Of a stretch of DNA of 36,332 nucleotides, positions 1-8,614 are shown in pieces; the first letter of the stretch is position 1, and the number at the start of each line of letters is the position of its first letter. The notes below the pieces were generated by a model that was not told the DNA's origin, made no database searches, and worked only from the letters and a program-made list of their open reading frames with translations. Origin of the DNA: Reclinomonas americana ATCC 50394 (lineage: Eukaryota > Jakobida > Jakobea > Jakobida); the NCBI GenBank assembly GCA_048213135.1, contig PS015419.1, positions 1 to 36,332 on the forward strand. The letters run 5' to 3'. The translations under genes were made by a program, and so were the position numbers.

Positions 1-32
<32 letters not shown>
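1..32. repeat. (GA)n microsatellite at window edge
   Basis: The first 31 bases are a pure GA dinucleotide run, continuing into GA/CA/GT-rich DNA. It sits at the contig edge, and two of the three internal assembly gaps also abut GA runs. Confidence 0.95.
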
Positions 33-689
33 CACACACAGGTAACAAGAGAGTACGTGCGAGTGCGTGCGTGTCTGAGTGATTGAGAACGAAATGATGC
101 TCGTCAATAGAGAACGCGATCTGTGTAAAGAGAGGAGTGCACAGACACTCTCAGAGACTGCTGAAAGGCAAGAGACAAGCGAGTCTGTGTGTACAGGTGT
201 GTCTGAGTGTTGAGAACGAATGAGTTCGTCAAATGAACGATGACTGAGGCTGGGTGAGCGATAACAAGAGAGAGATATACACACACAGACACGCACAGAC
301 ACAACGCACAGAGAGAGAGACAAGCGACGATGACGCACAACATGGCGCGCAAAACACGCACTCTCTCGCTCTCTCTCTCACGCACACACACACTGCCGCT
401 CTCTAACGAACAGCACACATCATCATCTCTCTATCTCTCTGTGCGAGCACACAGGCACCAAAAAAAGATCTTCGCAGAGCCCTCTTTTTTCGTGTCCGAG
501 TGTGCGTGTACGTTCAATGATGCGCGCATGTGTGTAGCACGAGAGAAAGAAGAATAAGAAGACAGACAAGGTAACACACCGATGCGCCGCCCTTCTCGCT
601 CATAATTCGCAAATGTTTTGTTTGTCGACGTTGCGGTTCAGTCCCACAGGACCGTTGTTGTTAAGGCTGGCCGGTGAGGAGACGGAGAG
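33..689. other. Low-complexity intergenic DNA, no gene seen
   Basis: This stretch is rich in GAGA, CACA and GTGT runs. Reading frames here encode only Ser/Leu/Cys/Val-type repeats expected from dinucleotide DNA. I see no conserved domain or RNA gene. Confidence 0.7.
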
Positions 690-1610
690 ATCGCCTGTGT
701 GGCATGCACTCGGGATGCACGCTCTTCATACGCACCGCGAGATCCGGCATGCATGCGCTGTATTTCATGGAGAGACAAGAAAGGACCAATTGACTGTCAA
801 GAGGCTGCAGCTCGCAGCGACGACCCACATGCACCGTATGTTGATACATTCGGTGTATTCGTGCGCCCAGCTCATCCATGACCGTCAGCGCGTCCGCCTG
901 TGAAGGGTGGTGGAAGCGATCGCGGTGGGTTTTGTGACAGCGACGATGACGACGGGAGGCAAGGGCGTCCGCCGTGAACGGGAGCACGCGACGTGCCGCT
1001 GAACGTGAGACCTGTCAGCGACGTCGTTCGTGCACTGGCCGTGCTGCTCATGCTCGAAGCACGACGTGATCTGCGATGTCGTGCAGTGTCCACCTCGGCC
1101 TCGCTTTGCACGCGCAGGCGGTGACTGTAGCGGTGGCAGCGGTGGCAACGGAGGAAGCAGCGCAGCAGCAGCAGCAGCAGCAGCAGGCTTCGCCGGCGAC
1201 TGCATCATCGTCACCTCCACACTCGTCGCATGATCGTCCTCGTCGTAGAACTGATCACGATCGGCCGCCGCCACATACCCCACTGGCATCGTCCTCCACA
1301 CGAGGCACCTCCTCCTCGGCGAACACTCGCCCTTCTTGGCAACGCCGTCCTTTACACCTCCTCGGCAACACGCCACTGTGCGTTTGAGCGACTTATCACC
1401 GTCGTCTTTTACACCTCGACAATTGCAAACACTCGCCCAACACCGTCGTCGCCATCGTTTTCAAGACGATTCACATCCTCGAATCGCTCATCGCCTGCAT
1501 CCTCTCCTTGCTGCACATCGCCTCACATGCGACTGTGAACCAGAGTCGATGCCGTCACAGCGATCGAATTCTTCCGCATCGGCGATGAGACACACATCAT
1601 CCCATTTAGT
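690..1610 (-). pseudogene. Truncated, frameshifted CDT1 pseudogene
   Basis: This region is a decayed copy of the central part of the CDT1 gene at 3660-6565, on the same strand. Reading minus-wise, 1376-1130 matches the acidic and poly-Ala/Pro part of CDT1 exon 3, sharing the residues around DQFYDEDDHATSVEVTMMQS. The match then jumps frame near 1110 (SEAEVD...RRASSMS) and again near 985 (DELGAR, VHVGRR, MKSVHPECMPH). Each jump is a frameshift relative to the functional gene. A shrunken remnant of the exon 3/exon 4 intron is still visible around 765-790, so the copy arose from genomic DNA rather than mRNA. The upstream CDT1 exons 1-2 and the C-terminal winged helix are missing. Identity is very high at 1062-1330 versus 5763-6065, suggesting a fairly recent event. 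No intact product is expected. Confidence 0.85.
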
Positions 1611-2189
1611 CATTCCATAATCCACGCACCTGCTTCTTCCTGCGCCATTGCGAAAGAAGGAGCACTGTTTTCGAGCCATGGTGTCAAAGAAAAGCGGCGT
1701 CCTTGTCAGGAGAGTGCACGCTGCGTATACGTATACTTGATCATGATCGCGATTGGCGCCCACCGTTCGAGTTTGTGACGGAGTACCTCGCTGTACCTGC
1801 CGTCGCTTCATTGTTTATGTGCTCGTTAAATGCGCATGCTCCAAGCGGCCAGGGAAGTCCGCTGCGCTGCGCGCATACAACACATGCGCATGCATGATTC
1901 GCGTCGCGATCGGAAAAACTCGAACACTCAAGCACTGCTCTTCTTTCACAGCATGTATACGCGCGCTATTACAAGTCAGTTTTACATCCCTCGCCCTCTC
2001 CCCTCTCCTCTCACATTTCGCCCTCGACCCCCCACCATTTTTGGAAGCGTTAGCCCGGCGCGATCGCCCAAGAATGACCATGTCGGCCAAGCATTGCATT
2101 GAAGGTGCGGGCGAGATACGCGGCGGCTCTCTCGTTTTCCTTCCTTCTCGCACTCGGAGAGCACACAACCCCCCACACACATACACACA
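1611..2189. other. Intergenic, 5' flank of carbonic anhydrase gene
   Basis: No gene is recognised. The stretch precedes the carbonic anhydrase start and ends in a CA-rich leader (about 2160-2189) directly before the ATG. The 1620-1690 part might be a further eroded remnant of the CDT1 copy, but the similarity is too weak to claim. Confidence 0.5.
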
Positions 2190-3209
2190 ATGATCCGTCC
2201 GATCGTTTTGACTCTCGCCGCCCTGCTGGTGGTCATTCAGCTCGCCAGTTTTGCGCAAGCACAAGGCGGCTGTTCCGTACATGCATTGTAGTGCAATCCA
2301 CGCGTACCCTCGGGCTCACCCGACTCTCCCTCTCCCTCTCCCTCTCCCTATCCCTCCCTCCCTCCATCAGCCTGCGCGGCCAACGCTGGTGTCTGCAACC
2401 CGAACGGCTACTGCGACAGCAACAAGAAGTGCCAGTGCCACGACGGCTGCATCAACGTCGGCGGCAACAAGAACGTCTGCGAGAAGTGGTCTGGCCCCTT
2501 CTGCCAGTGCCACCGCGCCGGCACCTGCAACAACCACGGCAGCTGCATTGCGGAGAACGGCTCGTGCCTGTGCGACGTGGGCTACGCCGGCCTCTACTGC
2601 GACAAGAACTCGCCCGTGTCGGCCGCCGACGCGATCTCGTGGCTCAAGGCCGGCAATTCGCGCTTTGTCACCGACTCGTCGCTGCACCCCAACGACGACA
2701 AGGTGCGCCGCGTGCAGGTGGCCACTGGCCAGCACCCCTACGCGGCCATTCTGTCGTGCGTCGACTCGCGCGCGGCGCCTGAGCTGCTGTTCGATGCCGG
2801 CCTCGGAGATTTGTTTGTCGAGCGTGCCGCCGGCAACGTGTTCGACGAGCTGTACCTGGCGGCGTCGCTGGAGTACGCCATTATCAAGCTGAACGTGAAG
2901 CTGATTGTGGTGCTCGGCCACACCAAGTGCGGTGCCGTCAGCGAGGCGCTGGAGGCGGTCGAGACCAACACGGTCAACATGCTGCCTGGCCACTTGCCGC
3001 TGCTGGTGGAGGCCATTCGCCCGGCTGTGGAGCAGGCGGAGCACGACCATGCCGACCATGCCACTGTCGACGACGTTGTCTACGAGAATGTGCGCTACCA
3101 GCTGAGCCTGGTCAAGGCCAACGCGGTGTACCAGCAGTACGCTGGCAACAACCTGCAGGCGGTGGGCGCCGTGTACTCGCTGGAGACTGGTGTGGTCACC
3201 TGGCTGTAA
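2190..3209 (+). CDS. Secreted EGF-like / beta-carbonic anhydrase fusion
   Basis: Two exons (2190-2271 and 2371-3209) give about 306 aa. Residues 1-25 form a clear signal peptide (Met-Ile-Arg, a Leu/Val/Ala core, ending Ala-Gln-Ala). Residues 29-105 are Cys-rich with EGF-like spacing (CNNHGSCIAENGSCLCDVGY, then GLYC). Residues 115-306 are a beta-class carbonic anhydrase with the zinc ligands Cys157 (in CVDSR), His211 and Cys214 (HTKC) and the catalytic Asp159-Arg161 pair. The enzyme hydrates CO2 to bicarbonate; the signal peptide places it in the secretory pathway, outside the cell or at its surface. The catalytic part looks bacterial-like. The intron donor is GTTCCG, chosen because it keeps frame with the only acceptor (2370); the ING gene uses the same hexamer. 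The catalytic assignment is firm, while the exact donor and the number of EGF units are less so. Confidence 0.9.
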
Positions 3210-3659
3210 AAACGCTACCGCCACCTCCTCGACTGGCGATGGAAAAACGCCCGCGCTTCTTTCTAATACACCAAGGAAAAATGAAGTGCGGTGCGTGCAC
3301 GTGCACGTGGTGAATGGTTGATCAAAAGCGATGCGAAGCAGTGTGCGTGGTACAAGGCTTGTGCCAGTGCAGCAAACGATCCGTGTCGCCTCAGCTTCGA
3401 GAGACGCCACTTGAGTCAACAATGCAAACGACCTTGCAACTGCTAAACCACACCAGCTCCCGCGGCACATACGTACACTCGTCGTGGATTTGTATGGTTA
3501 CCTGAGCGTAGCGCCAACGGAAGCGCCTGCCCTTCTTTCAAACGCGAAGAACGTGATGCGAGACTAGTACGACGACAGAGAGGAGTGGAACGACAAAGTG
3601 ACGGGAAAGCCACGACACATCACACCCTCCTTCCGCACAAGCGCATCCTTCCCTCATAT
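3210..3659. other. Intergenic between convergent genes
   Basis: This holds the 3' flanks of the carbonic anhydrase (+) and CDT1 (-) genes. No conserved coding frame or RNA gene is visible. Confidence 0.6.
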
Positions 3660-6565
3660 TCACTCAATGTGATCCTTCCACCTGGTGACCAGCTCCTTCA
3701 CCGCACGAATGTCGTGCTCGGGTCCACGGCCAAACGTGAAGAACTGCTTGCTGGGCCCGCTCGTGCGCACCGAAATCCACCGCGGTGCCGCTTTCGCCAG
3801 CAGTGTCAGCGCCCGACGCGCCGTGTCGCGATTGAGGTTCTTGCGAGGACACGAGGCCTCGAGAGCCACGGCAAGTGATTCCACCTCGAAAGTGTTCTTC
3901 TGCGAGCTGCGACAGTGTCTGGGGAGGGAGGAGAACGACAGTGAGGTGCACTGGTGGAAGGAGGAGGAAGGGAAGAAGGTGGGGGATTCTCGACGCACGC
4001 GACAATCATGTCAATGACTTCGATGAGCCGAGCGCGCACTGGTTCGTCCGGATCCTGCGAGGCCTGCGCCGCGGCATTCTGCTCCTTGGTCTGCTGCTTC
4101 TGCAACAATTTCTGCTGGAAGCTGGCCGACAGGAAGCGAAGCGGTAAGGCCGCCGAAATGTCGTCGCCCTGTGTCACTTCATGTCAGTCACCGCGCAATC
4201 ATGGAAAGCAACATGAGGCGAGGCAGGGAGCGCAACTATTGATTCACTTGGTGCTGGAGGAGGAGGAGGCGGCGGTGGTGGTGAAAGGGGCGACTGCGCA
4301 CGCAACGATTGCTCTGTGAGTTGCATGACCTCGCCAACACAAACACCTGCAAAAAACGCACCGATGTTGCCGATGTCGTCGTCGTCGTCGTTCCCAGTTG
4401 ACTCTGACTCGGTGGTGTCCTTTGTGTCGCTGTGGTGGTGGTGGTGGTGCTTGTGGCACTAATGGCGGTGGCCGGCGTGCCAGACAGCAGTCGACTGACG
4501 GCACTGGCCACTTGCTGCGCGCAATGCGGCATCCCCCGGTGAGAAACAGCCATCCACCGTTCGTCACACACACGCCGCACTCACCACCGCCCTCTCCGAC
4601 GTGGCCTTTTTGCTGCGCAGAATCTTCTCCATTGTCTGCCTCGTGAGAGGCTGTGGTGGTCCTTGCACGGGGAGCGGGTGCAACGGAATGTCGGGCACAC
4701 TCTCCAGCGAGAAGCCCGGACACCACGCGCGCAGCTCCGGTGAGACGGTGGCAAACCGCCGATGAAAATTATCACGAGTGTCCTCGTCCACTGTTTCCAG
4801 AAAACGCTGCAGCAGCAAGAGACGCACAGTGAGCAGCATCGCACGAGTGCAGGTCGGTCCCCCGCTTCGCCTCACCTCGTGCTCCTCATTGACGCGCATC
4901 ACGAGTCGGCCGAGAAAGTCGCGCTTCCACGCCAGGATCTGCGTGTTGGTGAACACGGTCACTGCGAGGGAACGTGTCGTCAGCGAGTGCATGCAGTGCA
5001 GGCGGAAGGCAGAATGCAGACGTGCCATTGACAGTCTTTGGTGGAGTTCGTGGTGGTGATATTGGCGGCAGTGCGTCGAGAGCGGCCGCCAGTTCCGAGC
5101 CGTACGCTTCGCGCTCCTCGGCCGACATGCCCTCCCGTCGATGACGCACAGACTCCTCATCGCGCGCCACCAGGCGGATGGCAATGTCGAATTCGTTGGT
5201 GCCAGGTCGCTTGTGCGGCATCAGCTCCATGCACTCCGGATACACGGTCTTCATGCGCGCCAAGTGGTCCAGCGAGAACGCACTGCATTTCGACGATCGA
5301 TGATGGTGAGACTCTGGGCCAACAGGAAAGATCACGCACTTGTTCCCACGCACCGATTGTCTGTCAACACCTCCACCGCCCGCTTGACGCTACTGAACAG
5401 CAACAGCTCGCGACGACCCACATGCACCATCAGCAGCGCTCCGAATTGTTGATACAGCGTGATGAATCGGTGGGGCAGCAGTCGTTGCATTCGCGCGCCC
5501 AGCTCATCAATGGCCGTCGCCACCGCGGACACCTCTGCACGCCCGCCCGTAAACGGTGGTGGTAGCGGTCGCGGCGGATGCAGCGACAGTGACGATGACG
5601 ACGGCGGCGGGAGCGGTGGCATGGGCGGAAAGAGATGGCTGCTCGGTGGTGCGACGGCCTCGCTGGCGTCCTCCGTGAACGGGAGCACGCGACGTGCCGC
5701 ATGCGGTGGTCGTGTGAACGTGAGACCCGTCAGCGCTGTGCTCATACTCGACGCACGACGCGATCCGCGATGTCGTGCAGCGTCCACCTCTGCCTCGCTT
5801 GCACGCGCAGGCAGTGCCGGGGGCGGTGGCAGTGGTTGCAAAATTGGCGGCAGTGGAGGCAGCGGTGGCAACGGAGGAAGCACCGCCGCCGCCGCAGCAG
5901 CCGCAGCAGGCTTCGCCGGCGACTGCATCATTGTCACCTCGACACTCGTCGCATGATCGTCCTCGTCATAGAACTGATCACGATCGCGCACTCCCACATC
6001 GGCCGCCGCCACATACCCACTGGCATCGTCCTCCACACGAGGAACCTCCTCCTCGGCAAACACTCCCGTTGCTTCCTCTGCTGCCACTGCACCCTTTCCA
6101 CCGTCGTCGTCGTCGCCGTCGTCGTCGTCATCCCTTTCAAAGCGATCCACATCCTCGAATCGCTCATCGCCTGCATCCTCCTCTTGCTGCTCATCACCAC
6201 GCACGATGCGCTGCGTCAAAAAGCGATCCAGGGTCGATGCTCGCGATCGCGATCGCTTCCGCGGAGGCGATGATCCTGCGACGCACACGTCAGCAACAAT
6301 CGCTCTCATCGCCAGTTCCCCAACGCTCCACGCACCCTTACGAGTCCCTGCCTCCTCCTCCTCCTCGTGCTGCTGTTGCTGCGACAGAAGAAGCGCGTTC
6401 TTCTCGCCGACACCAGCTTGCGCCTAAAAAGCATGGCACGCGTTTGTTCGAATCAGTCACCATGAGCACACATACTCCACGTCTCTCGCCCTCCCACAAG
6501 CAAGCACTCACCTGCGATCGCTTGCGCTGCGGCAACAAGGCCGTCAGTCGCCCGCGCGCTGACAT
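3660..6565 (-). CDS. CDT1: DNA replication licensing factor CDT1
   Basis: CDT1 loads the MCM2-7 helicase onto origins and is held in check by geminin and proteolysis. Nine exons: 6512-6565, 6342-6423, 5354-6275, about 5026-5282, 4876-4961, 4585-4806, 4237-4458, 3999-4168 and 3660-3918, giving about 757 aa (human 546). The N-terminal 310 residues are disordered: basic, then acidic, then an Ala tract and Pro-rich. The middle winged-helix domain (about 312-540) starts LPHRFITLYQQF, followed by VKRAVEVLTDNR and LARMKTVYPECM, and ends with W-x-P-x-F...VPDI, all hallmarks of the family. The C-terminal winged helix (about 616-757) carries QQKLLQKQQTKEQ, then RRALTLLAKAAPRWISV. A PIP-box-like STLDRFL lies near residue 58. 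The exon 4 donor is unresolved; a GC donor at 5025 keeps frame. The 62-bp gap to the next gene suggests a shared promoter. Confidence 0.92.
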
Positions 6566-6627
6566 TTTGAGTGAAACTGGTCTCGATCGATCCACCGCCC
6601 ATTCCACTCAACGGAATTCGGGATTTT
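6566..6627. promoter_or_regulatory. Putative 62-bp bidirectional promoter, CDT1 / GalDH
   Basis: Only 62 bp separate the CDT1 ATG (minus) from the GalDH ATG (plus). An inverted repeat lies inside: TTGAGTG at 6567-6573 and CACTCAA at 6605-6611, flanking CGATCGATCC. The layout implies a shared promoter and 5' leaders; the role of the repeat is inference. Confidence 0.5.
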
Positions 6628-8141
6628 ATGGCGCTCTCGGCGAATGCACTCTTCTCTGTGTGCGGCTTTGGTGGAGCTGTCCTCGGCTCCATGTATGGTC
6701 ACCAGCATCAGCAGGAGCAAGCAGATGCACTTGTCCGCACAGCTATTGATCGAGGTCTTCAGCTGTTGTCACACATGCAATCTCACTGTTCTCCCTCCTG
6801 CTCTGCTCCTCTCTCTCTGCTCTGCTCTGCTCTGCTGCGCTGTGCTGTGCTCTCTTCTCCTCTTATCTCAACTCTCGTTCACTCTGCTCCCATATTTCTT
6901 ACTCTTCTCCTTCCCTCTCTTCTCCTTCCGCTCTCTTCTCCTTCACCCTTCCCCTCCCCCTCACCCCTTCCCTTCGTTCAGGCGTGACGTACATTGACGT
7001 GGCACCCTACTACGGGCAGGGCAAGAGCGAGACCGTGCTCGGTCAATGCTTGGCCGGCCTCCCGCGCGACTCATTCGTTGTCTCCACCAAGGTATGACGT
7101 GCATCGCGCAAGAGCCTGCACCCTCACTCTGCTCACCACTGCTCCTGTCGAATAGACGGGGCGATATGGTCCACCATCGTTGCGGATGCATTCTCTTGCG
7201 CAGACTCTGCCTGCGGTTGATGATGTTGAACGATGTGCAGGGCGTCGGTGTTTGACTTCTCAGCGGAGCGCGTGCACTCGTCCATCGAGGAATCGCTGCA
7301 GCGACTCGGCCTCACTCACGTGGATCTGTTCATCGCGCACGACGTGGAGTTCGCTGTGGATCTGGAGCAGGTGATTCGTGAGACGCTGCCGGCCATGTAT
7401 GAACTGAAGAGGGCCGGCAAGATCGGTCTGGTGGGTATCTCCGGGTTCCCCGTTGAGACGCTGCGGTACGAGGCAACTCTCTTCGCGGTCAGCCCTCCCC
7501 GGGCTCGCTGAGCTGTCCTTGTTGGTTTGCTGTCTGCAGGTACATCTGGCAGCACGCCCCTGTGGACGTGGTGTTGTCGTATTGCCACTTGAACATGGCG
7601 AATGATCGTCTGCAGAGCTGGTTGGACGACCTCGGTCCGCTGCCGGCCGACGACGAGCCGCTGCCACTGATTCCTCCCGTGGCCAATCCGCGTGTGCAGT
7701 TTGTCAACGCCTCCACCCTGCACATGAATCTGCTGGTCAATGGGCCGGCTGCCATCCCGCCACCGGCGTGGCACCCGGCGCCCGAGACGCTCAGAGTTGC
7801 GCGGTTGTGACGGTTGGCTGCTGCTGTTGCCATGTTGCTTACCCAATACACGCAAACAGGGTGCGTGTCAAGAGGCCGCCGCCTACTGCGATTCGTGTGG
7901 AGTCTCACTCGCTCGGATCGCCGCTCGTTTTGCCATGGAGCGAGCGTACCGGTCAGGTGGGCGCGTTGTCAGCACGCTCGTCGGTATTGCATCGGATGCG
8001 GAGCTGGAAGATGCTCTGGCGGCCAGTCGTGTCGCCACCGATCCACTGACCGAGGTCGAAGCAGAGGCTCAGAAGCGTGTGATTGAGATTCTGTCCGCGG
8101 CGCACAATTTGGAGTGGCCGAGTGGCGTGCAGCGAGATTAG
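6628..8141 (+). CDS. L-galactose dehydrogenase-type aldo/keto reductase
   Basis: Six exons (6628-6754, 6982-7091, 7156-7178, 7241-7465, 7540-7795, 7860-8141) encode about 340 aa; plant L-GalDH is about 319. The AKR tetrad is complete: Asp48 and Tyr53 (YIDVAPYYG), Lys79 (VVSTK) and His120 (IAHDVEF). Family-specific stretches are GRYG followed by FDFSAERV, LPAMYELKRAGKIG with GISGFPVETLRY, VDVVLSYCH, PAWHPA and the terminal LEWPSG. L-GalDH oxidises L-galactose to L-galactono-1,4-lactone with NAD+ in ascorbate synthesis; the close relative D-arabinose dehydrogenase makes erythroascorbate precursor, so substrate is uncertain. Exon 3 is only 23 nt. A linker of about 25 residues rich in Asp/Pro (7630-7720) is not usual in the plant enzyme. 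Introns 3 and 5 use the GTTGCG donor. The protein is probably cytosolic, as no signal peptide is seen. Confidence 0.88.
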
Positions 8142-8614
8142 AGAGAGCGAGCGAGGCGGCAATGTATCACGCCGCCCTGTTCGCCCTTGCTTCACGCCAC
8201 ACCCCATCGAGAGAATGAGAGAGTTATAGAGTGAGCTTCTATTCTGATCTCTTCCCTTTTCTCTTCTCTTGTTCTTTTCAGATCTCATCTCTTCCCTTCT
8301 ATCTCGTCTTCTCTCCTTTTCACGTCCCTTCCCTTTTTCCTCCCTTTTAACGCTTGCACTTGCCTTTTCTTATCTCCATTCGTGTTCATTGCATTCGCCC
8401 TTCTCGGGTGCGAGGTGAACTTGTGTTGATCTCTTGCTCAGCGTGCAGCGACTTTTGCGTTCCGCTTCTGATCTCCTCCTTGACAACCCAGCGTCTTCGT
8501 TCCCTTCCCTTAGCCCTCCCCCTCTTCCCTTAACCTTCCCCCTTGCCTTCCCCCTCTCGTCAGCACCACGTCTCCCTATCTATATTTTCTCTTTCACGTT
8601 TCCTACCTCTCGCA
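8142..8614. other. CT-rich intergenic between convergent genes
   Basis: Strongly pyrimidine-rich on the plus strand, especially 8240-8350 and 8480-8600. No gene seen; it holds the 3' ends of GalDH and NUP210. Confidence 0.6.

Noticed and set aside
2367-3470. 367-codon open frame on the minus strand opposite the carbonic anhydrase
   Set aside because: Antisense shadow of a GC-rich coding exon; it has no domain features and the plus strand holds the full catalytic site.
4237-4530. Alternative CDT1 exon in the Thr-rich frame starting QVASAVSRLL
   Set aside because: It also starts in phase, but it would need an intron of 15 nt or lose the following part; the frame through the His/Asp/Pro-rich segment joins both neighbours with normal introns.
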